A stretch of 64,000 nucleotides of DNA from assembly GCA_014925825.1 (NCBI GenBank), contig JACGCK010000014.1, forward strand, positions 372,001 to 436,000, read 5' to 3'. Both the position numbers and the translations under genes were made by a program. The notes under the pieces were generated by a model. That model was not told where the DNA came from. It was given only the letters and a program-made list of their open reading frames with translations, and searched no databases. The stretch is from Pholiota molesta (lineage: Eukaryota > Basidiomycota > Agaricomycetes > Agaricales > Strophariaceae). Shown here in pieces: positions 46,869 through 56,834 of this stretch (its first letter is position 1; each line of letters starts with the position of its first letter).

Positions 46869-49744
46869 TCATGCGAGTCCCACATCCGCAATATGTTTCC
46901 TTAATATCGCTTCTCCTACTATATATCCCACATACCATAATGCGCACCATATAGTATTTTAATTAGCGCCTTTATTCTTCATATGAAGCTGCCATATAGG
47001 TTTATATGCTACTCACCGATCCCTATGATGCTTTGTGTCGCTTTTATATCCTACATACATTTTCATATGTTTTTGGCGTTTGTCGGAGATGGAGTGGAGG
47101 ACGACGTGGCGAGCGGACGGACGGAGGGTTTGGTGGGCAATTCATTAATCAGTACATCTCAGAGAGTGAGCGGACGGGCGCCTTTACTTACAAGCATGGA
47201 GGTGAAATGCTGTAGAGTAATGGATTAATTCCGAGTCGATATAAAGTGGCAGGATATTTTGATCCAGGCTCAAGCCGAAGACTTACAATATACACCCGCC
47301 GATTTCCTACATCTTTCTTCCGATGCACTTGCAAGAAATGCGAGCGAAAGTAGTCCGACACCGTCTCAAAGTTATTCGGCCTCGCGCCGAAGCTCGTTAT
47401 ACTGCAGGACCTAAATCAGTACATCCTGCGCACATAGCGCACTGCATCATAGATGGTATACATGACACGCACTACCGTCGGACCTGCGTCCCAGCGTCGA
47501 GTTTTTCCCGCAGGATGTCCATCTAAAGGCACCGAAAGAGTGGGAGGATGTGTGAGTGCTATGTTTAACTATAAGCTCACGCTCCACCAATATAGATATA
47601 TACATATCACATACTGGCAGGGTTTGTGAAGCGGGAAAGACGGTATAACTAACCTTGTTCAGCAGAAGGACAAGATGGGCGTCTTTGAGCAGGATATTAG
47701 CACAAATCGTGCCGAAGAGCTGCAGGGAGTCATCGATGCGATTTGTCTTGGCGTCCTCTTCGAGGTACTGTTGCGATGGTAAGGAAAACAGGGTTATTAG
47801 CGTTTGGAATGACGAAATAGGATAAAGGAGCGGGGCCAATTGTCAGAAGCCACAGAAGAGTCTGCAGAGAAGAAGCATATGTCACGGAAATCAACAAAAA
47901 GACATACTTGGTCAAATGCACTTAATGGTGCTAAATATGAACATCAGCCCATGTCACTGTCAGCGTTTTCTGATGCACGCATCCTCCCTGCAGGCAGGCT
48001 GCCAAGATACACCTGCAAGAAGGGAGGACTTGAGGGATGTTGGTATGCGCACCTAGAAATATAATAGCGGTCGCTGGAAGCGGCGCGTGCCAATAGGAGA
48101 ATAAATTAGTACTTTGTGCGTAGACGGAGGCAGAAATTCTCCACGCCGCCCCGAAGGGAATCGGAGACGTGCAGTGGTAGTGATGGAGTATGTGGTGTAT
48201 GTATGACATCGATTAAACGTACCATCATCAAAATACGGTATCCATGCTGGCCTCTTCGAGAGCATTCAGTTATTTATATTGTGCAGCTAGTGCAACGCTG
48301 AGAGACAACATACCTGGCCGCGCTGCATACGGAAAAGTCGGACAGAGAAGATCATACACGTATGAGCGGCGCTGAAACCATCACAAAGCTGATAACGATA
48401 TGACTGATACTCACCGCACCTCCTACATCATACAAAGTCCAGTTATACGACCTTCCCGCCATATTCATCGGGAATGAGTGCTGCATCACCCCAAGCGTGC
48501 GCAGACGGACGGCTAGAATGTCGTCTAGGAAAATGCGTCTCGAAGCGTCAGCGACCTCGCGCTTGCCACAAATACACAGCTCTACGTGGGAGACGCACCA
48601 TTGGTAGGGCTGTATTCTGGCTCCGCTATTCGCTGGATATGCCGGAGGAAGCTGGATATTCGGCGATTGTCAGTTCAACAGTCAAAGAATGTCAAAAACT
48701 CGAAATAGGATCCATATCATGGGCAAAGCCTGTGATCGCGCGCGTCTCACGCGTAGAAAATAGAAAAGAACTCAACAGAGTCATATGGAAAGGGAAGGAC
48801 GATGAATGGATGAAAGTAAGGGACAGATTACGCACAAGGAGACTGAGTCGTCCAGTCGAATTTTGCGCTCGTGGACGTAGAACTTGACTGCATCGTGCGC
48901 CCATAGGGCATCAATATCGTCCGCTGCAATGGTCATCGTCCGCGCGACAAGCGTCGTGGTCTCTCGTGCACGACTCGCAACCCCGGCCTTCTTCGCGTCG
49001 GCGCCCGCCGCCCATGGTGGCGCAGTGAGCGCCTGCCAACCACCCCGGACGAACGCCTCGCTGCGGCCGCCGACGATTGCTACCCCTCCACTCAGTTCTG
49101 CTGCGAGGGTTGATTCTAATGCGAGAAGCGGGAGTAGCCGTACGCGGAGTGCACCTAGTTCGCGCTGGACTTCGAGGGAAGCGAGGGGTTCATTTGGGAC
49201 GCGTAGAGATGTCTCGTACTCGAGCTCCGCGAAGATGATCCGGACAGCTTTGATGATGTTGGCGTAAACAATGGGGACCCATGAGAGGCGTTCGAGGTCA
49301 AGCGAACGGGAGGCGTAGAAGAGCTGAAATTGCTTTTGCAGGGTTGATTTTCCTGTAAGCTCGGGATTGGTTGACGTTGAACGAGGTTCGTTGAAGAACT
49401 CACCTGAGTCTGCCTGACCCAAAAGCATAACTTGGAATGGTACGAGCTAGTTGTAAGAATATGTCCGAGACCCGAAGCAAGTCAAATAAGCACCTTTTAC
49501 TTGTCTTTTGCGCGCTTCCCTTTTGCGCGCAGACTCTTTCTGTAATGCCCATTGGTTAAGGTGTTAAGGTGAATAGGTGCAAGTATCTGCAACGTACCTT
49601 GATCTCCTCATCGATCCTTCCACTGATTCTAGCTGCCTCTTCTCTCGACATAACAATGCCTGCGTCAGAGCTACACCGGTTGTGTCCGCGGGTAGAGGAG
49701 GAGGAAGGAGTTGGGCGTTTAGATGTGATCGTAGCAGCTGCCAT
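46869..49744 (-). CDS. G-protein alpha subunit, non-canonical expanded-family type
   Basis: An intron-dense minus-strand gene: ATG at 49744, stop at 46869-46871. Recognisable parts in order: P-loop LLGQADSG/KST (split by an intron at about 49355-49405), SRSLDLERLSWVPIVYANI, switch I VRLRTLGVMQHSF (arginine and threonine kept), switch II YDVGGARGQRPAWIPYFDD, AIIFLAP, YLEEDAKTNRIDDSLQLF, the guanine-specificity motif LLLNKMD, FRSHFLQVHRKKD, a KATQ segment, and the C-terminus ILRKHIADVGLA. The switch II glutamine of DVGGQ is Ala, so intrinsic GTP hydrolysis should be weak. The N-terminus lacks the Met-Gly myristoylation signal. A long insert in the helical domain (49190-48880) is typical of these basidiomycete paralogues. 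Exon joins near 47780-48060 are uncertain. Confidence 0.85.
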
Positions 49745-51365
49745 ACAAATGTAAGGACTTTGAGAGAACCTGTTGAATGGGACTTGTTATTTACCGAGCC
49801 GGCCACGGACTGGAGCGTGTTCAATGTCTATAGCGTGCTCGACAGCGGTGGGGATATCATGATGCCAGGCAGCCACTGATGCCTTGTGCAGTATAAGGCG
49901 TACGTCAAACCTAGCTCCCTTGTCCTTCTCGTTTCTAAGTTTGGACAAGATAAAAGGTCCGAGAATCATTTCGACTAAGTATGATATCCCAGGATTCCCA
50001 CCGCATGCTCTGCCTCGCTGCGCAGAATTAGGCTAGTGCGGTTACAGACGCTTGCCGGCTACGCAATCTTGACTCCTGCAATTGTAAATATTTCTTGGGT
50101 AGCTAGGGATTCAGACAGCCGACGGTGGCCGATGCCTCGAGGATGTTTAATCTGTACCATTTGCTTCGCTGTTGGCAAGGTGAGAAAATATGAAGCAATG
50201 GTCAAATGTCGTAAACTTGAAAGAAATCGAGTTGATGCCGCATTATCCTAAATGGGTCCCGTGATCAAGCAATTAAAAATAATAACAGAGTCATTAATGA
50301 GGAGGAATTTGGAAGGAAGAAACTGCAGTACTACCGTGCAACTCCCTTGAAAATGTAATCTTCCATGGGAAGTGAAGATAGTGAAGGGTTCGATGTTTGC
50401 GCTATTCCCCGTCCCTTGATGAGTCACGGTAAGGACACTCTTCCTCGGATATGGAAGCTGAAGCTTGGCTGAAGCGCTGATACTTGGCTGATACCAAGCT
50501 CCAACCAAGCTCAGCCTCATGGGCCAACTTGCTCCATTGAACAACCTTTATCAGGCGAGTCTTTATTGATAATGTAATGGATCTGTCTTGGATCTGTCAA
50601 AAGTATTTGCCCTCTTTAGGGCAGATGTCGCAAAAATGTCTGTCGTTAATTTAATTCCTACTGAGCATCAACTATTTCTCATGAAAGTATCAACGTTTAT
50701 AGATGAACGCATAATCGCACAATTCCTGAGATCTACAGTTTAGGCTGATGCCAATGTCATGCGCAGGATTCAATACTTATTACGCCCAAATGTCGCCCTT
50801 ACACACGCTCGTAAGCGCTGAGCGCTGAACCTCGGTCCGAAAGAAATCCGAGGATGTAAGCACTGCAATTATCTATGAAGAGCGACTCATGAATTACAAA
50901 AGGCGGACAGAGTTTCTATTTTATCCACAGAATCTACAAAATAAAATAAAACTTGGTATACGGTTCCATCTTCTGGGGCTCTTAGACTGCCTTCGAGCGA
51001 GTAATCCTTGGATGAAAAAAGGAGTTTTTGTTAATACTTATAGTCGAACAAAAATAATGTTGCTCCTTTGCATGAGTGGCAGTGTGCTTTGAGATATTCA
51101 GAGAATGGGAAGCGCGGAGAAGATGATTATCTTTCGTCTTAGGAAGTCCGAAACTGTATTGGGTCTAGACAGCAGATGCCCCTTCCGCGAAGGATCACTT
51201 ATTGATCCATGAAATACTACTACTAATAGGTCGTAATCTGTGAAAACGGAGATGCCATTGACTTCATTCTGTCCTGATCACCGCTCATAATCATCTGGCG
51301 CTTTAGCTTTATGCTTTGCTGAGGAGTATCATTGAAGATCAGGCCCAGGGGTTGACTCTTTGAGA
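49745..51365. other. Intergenic, nothing recognised
   Basis: G-alpha upstream region followed by AT-rich DNA without coding character. Short repeats of cttggctga / accaagct occur near 50460-50515. No RNA gene is seen. Confidence 0.6.
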
Positions 51366-53120
51366 TTGGCCGCCGTAGTATCGAGTTTGGCTGGGCCGCG
51401 TTATCCGCTATGTTCTGACGAGGTAAGATAGGATGGTCTGCATAAGAAGATGGCGGCGCAGCGGCGAGTAAGTACTTGCCTGCGTTATGCCTGTGCCCTC
51501 TGGATATCCCTCGTGATCGTCTTGTTGCAGCACTCATACATAACAACAATGCTGCCAGCTGCAATCGGTCGGATCTACCGTGACAAGCACGATAATTTGA
51601 CCCGGGTATGGACATTGTCATTGTCGCCAGATGTTGTCTTGATCGGTGTCGACGGCTGTGAGTCGGGCGGCTTTGATGAATGCGGATATCGATGCAGGCG
51701 TCTGAACTCCGGCGAAATATAGAAAACCCGTTCACCTGCTATCCAATTCGTGATGCGAGCTCAGGCGGCGGGTAGGCGTCCGGATATCCCTTGTCTATCG
51801 CCATCGACGTCTGTCATCGTTGCCTTTGGGCGTGGTTGTCATCGCCCATCGCTGTCGACATCCCGCCGCGGTTCTGGCATTGCCGTCTGCGGTCCATCTC
51901 GCGTAGTCCGCGTCGTCGTCAGTCGCACCATCCGCATCGTTGTCAGTCGCGCTATCCACGTCGCGGAAGAGGCGCTATCCGCATCATCAGGGTCATCGTC
52001 GGCCACGCTCAGCGCTGGCCCAGGGACATAACAAGTTGTCAAGAATAAAAGCCAAAAGCTAAACGATTCCGAAGCTGAAAGAGAGGCCCGTACGGTTTTG
52101 GATGACGATATGTCAGACGCTTCATCGGACTAAGCGATGATGACGACGACCAGGAGGAGGAGGAGAAGAAGAAGGAAGGCGTCGAGGTGAAGCTGAAAAC
52201 GCCGGTAAGTCTGCAGTTTGTTTGTTCGAGTTTTGCGCACTTACGGTTCTTTGCGTGACATCAGTATCTTACCATGACATCAACTACAGCCTCAGACTCT
52301 ACAAGTGATACCAATGCCAGCTCGCCAATACAACCAGCTCCAGCTATGGTGACTGTCTCAGAATCGCGCATTATGGGAAACACCGGCTTATCCAAGAGAC
52401 GCAAGAAGCGTATCAAAGCCGTTGCACCCAATCGATCTCGCTGTCTCGTTGAGAATTGCCCGAAGCAACGAGCCGTTCGATATTGTCATATTGTTGCGAA
52501 GTCTTTATCGAATAACGATGAGTTTGCACGTATCTTCTTCATATCATGATATGAATGCTATACTTACCAATGCGTAGATGAACAGCATTGAATGGTTTTG
52601 GAATATGAGACGAACGACGCTGAACCTCAATACTCGCCGGAATATAGTTTGTCGTAGGTGGTGATATAATTTGTTAATCGTTCAACAGCTCACGATGTCT
52701 TTTTTAGTCGGAGCATCCTTACAAAAACTCATGGACAGTGGTAATTGGGCCCTGTTGCCTTCGTCAGAAATAATTATGCAATACGCCTCGACCCTCGAAC
52801 AAATCGGCAAGTTCAGCCTGATTGCTGATAGAAAAAAATTTCCAGATATACCAGCAAGTCCCATTATTTTTCCCCCAGAAGTCTTGATTTCTTATGTGTG
52901 AATCGTATGCAGGATGGTATCTATTCCTACTCTTTGCTACCACTTTTCCGAATGGAAAAATTAGGAATCACGATCCAAACGGATCGAGTTCCCGTGGGTC
53001 CGGAGAGCTTCGTTAACTACATTTATCCCTTCGCCGACTTACCTGCTTTTCGCTCCCACATTCATCCGAAATTTGCTATCCTTGCACTCGGCAGAAAATT
53101 GTCGGAGATGGTGGTCAACA
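51366..53120 (+). repeat. Segmental tandem duplication, copy 1
   Basis: It is homologous in the same orientation to 53988-55675. The match begins at ggccgccgtagtatcgagtt and runs through the divergent ORF and the HNH gene. The offset varies from about 2,615 to 2,560 bp because of small indels. The HNH exons are almost identical, while the upstream portion is more diverged. Confidence 0.85.
51560..52042 (-). CDS. Hypothetical acidic protein divergent from the HNH gene, copy 1 (weak)
   Basis: In both duplication copies the minus strand encodes an Asp/Ser-rich segment (about 52010-51900 here; clearer at 54660-54540). It is followed by a conserved stretch TNWIA.E.VF.ISPEFRRLHR and then a Ser/Pro-rich tail with TPIKTTSGDND (51735-51590). 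Conservation of the protein across diverged DNA suggests a real, possibly multi-exon gene. I could find no ATG start or full model and recognise no domain. Confidence 0.3.
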
Positions 53121-53566
53121 AGGCTAGGCGTAAAGCTTTCGATGAGGTTCTCGAAAAGTTCCCTATATTGGAGGAAGTCCAGGGGTTGTATATTGCTTGG
53201 ACAAACCCAGTGGACCCAAAGGCCGTGAAGGCTGATAAATCTTATGCGGCCCCTGATTACGACAGTGATGATGATGAAGACTCCAAACCGGACATTGACG
53301 ACTACGACGACGACGACTCGAAGGATTCGGACAACAAGAGCACATCCTCCGCAAAGACGAAACCTCGCAGAGTGCGCGACGCAAAGCGAGAGCGAGCCAA
53401 TACCAAGAAGCGAAAACGAGCCAGTACTTCACCCACACCTGGTCGGCGCCGTCACGACAATTCTCTTTATCGGGAATCCCTAGTCGAGCACGAAAGGGCA
53501 GTCGGAAAAGGAGGATGGACTGCAGAACAGGTAGGCAATTGGAGGCAACAACTCGAATGTGCTTGA
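52274..53566 (+). CDS. HNH-nuclease-type protein, copy 1
   Basis: Exons 52274-52521, 52586-52646, 52689-52853 and 52913-53566 keep frame and give 375 residues. The third intron (52854-52912) is GC-AG with donor gcaagt, conserved in copy 2. The HNH-like core runs from about residue 55 to 123: CLVENCPKQ (two Cys), YCHIVAKS (H72), LNTRRNI (N102) and LQKLMDSGNWALLP, where family members usually have His and this protein has Q115. A C-terminal acidic tract and basic KKRKRAS stretch follow (about 285-345), a likely nuclear signal. Such HNH proteins are common in mushroom genomes with unknown roles. Loss of the last His makes catalysis doubtful. Confidence 0.75.
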
Positions 53567-53987
53567 GGTCTATCGATAGTTTCACCCCCTCAACCTCTAC
53601 CACCATTCCAACCTCCGTCTCACTTGGTACCACCCCGGCAAGATATATGCTATCTTGCGTGCGATGATAGGTAGTCTGCAAATGTCCGACTGCTCAAACA
53701 TCCGAACGCTTGGTCCCAAGGGCGATAACGAAACCTCATTCATACGATTCAACATCGAGGGAGAGGTATACCATGATCTGATACCACTGTCTTTGAGATC
53801 AAAATTGACCCAGATGTTTGAATAGAAATGATTATGGATTAGTATGTAATATACGATACAAATTGCACTCTACCATTTCTATACGCACTCTATCCTAAGG
53901 CCTGAGCCAACATCCGTCGACAGCCATGCAACGCACTCAACAATACGGTGGAATGAAGTCACCGAAATCCGCGATGAACCATTGAGG
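53567..53987. other. Junction between duplication copies
   Basis: 3' flank of the HNH copy 1 gene; no gene recognised. Confidence 0.5.
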
Positions 53988-54165
53988 TCGGCCGCCGTAG
54001 TATCGAGTTTGGCTGGGCCACGTTATCCGCTGTGTTCTGACGAGATAAGGCAGGGTGGGTTGCATAAGAAGATGGCGACGCAGCGGCGAGTAAGTACTTA
54101 CCTGCGTTATGCCTCTGCCTGCCTCTGCCCACTGGATATCCATCATGATCGTCTTGTTGCAGCAC

Positions 54166-54663
54166 TTAAACACAACGACAATTTTGCCAGCGGATCTTCC
54201 ATGACAAGCACGATAATTTGGACAGTGTATGGACATCGTCGTTGTCGCCGGATGTTGTCTTGATCGGTGTCGACGGCTGTGAGTTTGTGGCTGTCTGTGG
54301 AGGCTTTGATGAATGTATATTTCGATGCAGGCGTCTGAACTCTGGCGAAATGTTGAAAACCCCTTCATCTGCTATCCAATTCGTGAGGCGAACTTGAAGG
54401 GTGGGTAGGCGTCCGGGATTCCCTTGTCCGTCGCCATCGACGTCTGACATCGTTGCCTTTGGGCGTGGCTGTCATCGCCCATCGCTGACGGCATGCCGCC
54501 GCGGTTCTGCCATTACCGTCTGCTGTCCGACATCTCGCGGAGTCCGTTGGGAGTCCGTGTCATCGTCAGTCGCACTTTCCGCATCGTTGTCAGTGGCGCT
54601 ATCCACGTCGTCGGAAGACGCGCTATCCGCATCGTCCTCGTCATTGTCGTCCACGCTCAGCAC
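54166..54663 (-). CDS. Hypothetical acidic protein divergent from HNH copy 2 (weak)
   Basis: Asp/Ser-rich part at 54663-54472 (DDNDEDDADSASSDDVDSAT), then, in another frame after 54470, the conserved TNWIADEGVFNISPEFRRLH segment to 54166. A frameshift or an intron lies between them. It is paired head-to-head with the HNH gene as in copy 1. No known domain. Confidence 0.3.
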
Positions 54664-54831
54664 TGGCCAAGTTGTTAAGAATAAAAGCTAAATTAAATAA
54701 ATGATCAAGTCAAGATCAAGTTACTACATATATAGCCGAATCCCGATACGGTAAGTCTGCAGTTTGTTTGTTTGAGTTTTCAGGAAGTGACTTTGCGCAC
54801 TTGCGTGACATCAGTATCTTACAAAGTTACA

Positions 54832-55675
54832 ATGACATCAACTACATACTCAGACTCTACCGAAAGTGATACCAATGCCAGCTCGCCAATACGACCAGCT
54901 CCAGCTATGGTGACTGTCTCAGAATCGCGCATTATGGGAAACACCGGCTTGTCCAAGAGACGCAAGAAGCGTATCAAAGCCGTTGCACCCAATCGATCTC
55001 GCTGTCTCGTTGAGAATTGCCCGAAGCAACGAGCCGTTCGATATTGTCATATTGTTGCGAAGTCTTTATCGAATAACGATGAGTTTGCACGTATCTTCTT
55101 CATATCATGATATGAATGCTATGCTTACCGATGCGTAGATGAACAGCATTGAATGGTTTTGGAATATGAGACGAATGACGCTGAACCTCAATACTCGCCG
55201 GAATATAGTTTGTCGTAGGTGGTGATATAATTTGTTCATCGTTCAACAGCTCACGATGTCTTGTTTAGTCGGAGCATCCTTACAAAAACTCATGGACAGT
55301 GGTAATTGGGCCCTGTTGCCTTCGTCAGAAATAATTATGCAATACGCCTCGACCCTCGAACAAATCGGCAAGTTCAGCCTGATTGCTGATAGAAGTAAAT
55401 TTCCAGATTTAGAAGCAAGTCCCATTATTTTTCCCCCAGAAATATTGGTTTCTTATGTGTGAATCGTATGCAGGATGGTATCTATTCCTACTCTTTGCTA
55501 CCACTTTTCCGAATGGAAAAATTAGGAATCACGATCCAAACGGATCGAGTTCCCGTGGGTCTGGAGAGCTTCGTTAACTACATTTATCCCTTCGCCGACT
55601 TACCTGCTTTTCGCTCCCACATTCATCCGAAATTTGCTATCCTTGCACTCGGCAGAAAATTGTCGGAGATGGTGG
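54832..55675 (+). pseudogene. HNH-type gene, copy 2, truncated by LTR insertion
   Basis: ATG at 54832. The exon structure and the GC-AG intron (55415-55473) match copy 1, and the HNH-like region has the same Gln in place of the last His. The coding sequence is cut at 55675, after the codons for GRKLSEMV, where the 5' LTR starts. The acidic and basic C-terminal third is missing in the window. It could lie beyond the far LTR, outside the window. Confidence 0.8.
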
Positions 55676-56153
55676 TGTGGAGGAGATGGATAGCGCGCTC
55701 GTCGACGCGACGCAAAGTCCACCTTCCCACGAGATGCCGATCGAGCCGCACGAGCCTAGGCTCAGCGGTCGATAAGATCTTTCTGTTCTTTCGTACATAC
55801 CCTTTAACCGCTTCCCCTATCACATTATTCCCTATCACAAGAGCGACCGATTATCAAATTCTCGTGCCCTCACCTTCTTTTGCGATGCCTTAGGACTTCA
55901 AACACGGCGTGAGAACGCGCACGGCACGACTACGGCAACTTAGGCGCCCGCGCAAACTCGACAACGTCAACAGAACACGGCGCCGCGCTCAACGAACAGA
56001 CACTCGACCATAATCCTACAAGTACGAGGGAGATGGAACTAGGGCATAGGGTGTGTCGGACGAGCTTTACCCGACGATTCTGCTTTTCAAATTATAAGAT
56101 ATGTCTCTCCATTTTTATCTATCAATATTTTCGATCACTTCCGCGTTTCGTTC
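55676..56153 (+). repeat. 5' LTR (part confirmed against the 3' LTR)
   Basis: Identical to 63523-64000. The real 3' boundary lies further right, somewhere before about 56530, but cannot be set because the 3' LTR is cut by the window end. A TATA-like ctatatacac lies at about 56406. I could not identify the primer-binding site with confidence. Confidence 0.88.
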
Positions 56154-56834
56154 CCTTTCTTCTACATAGCCAAAGCCGCGCATGGCGAGACGATACGTCG
56201 TGCACAGGATCTGGAGGATGCGCCCACACATGCGTCGAGCAGCGAACATGGACTGGTCACCCATGCAGGCAGGCATATCCCTTTGGCAAGGATGTGTCTC
56301 CTCTCGCGCCCGCATCACCACATCATCCGTTTCCCCTATCCTGCGTACGGCCGACAATATCGTTCCGCGTGGCCTAGGTCTTATCTTTATTTGAAAACGG
56401 GCACTCTATATACACGCGTTAAGTAGCTTATTTGATTTTCATGATTTCACGGACCTGGCGACACAAGAGTACGTGTGCGCCAGGGAATCTCGTATATACC
56501 TCGTTTGTAAATTTTTGTCTCCTTGGTTAATCCACCCCCATTTTTGATTCTGAACTTCGAGCGCGAGCACGAGCCCCAACCCGAGCAATACGAGCCGAGC
56601 ATCACAACTATCTACACATTAACTCCTACTCTGTCCCCTTCCGTCACTCTCCGTTATCGACGACCTCAGTCCTTCCCACCAAGAAGAAACCAACTCTTCC
56701 ACAGTAGCTATCGAGACTGGACCTAAGGTTTTCCGTCGAAAACATCACCGCTAAGTTTTTCTCCTTTTTCTTTCAATTTCAATCTGTCTTCGACATTTTC
56801 CGAGCTCCCATTCCATTTAATTTCGAACGTCGAT

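Larger units (their letters stand above)
53988..55675 (+). repeat. Segmental tandem duplication, copy 2 (truncated by the retrotransposon)
   Basis: Homologous to 51366-53120. Homology stops exactly at the 5' LTR boundary at 55675/55676. Confidence 0.85.
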
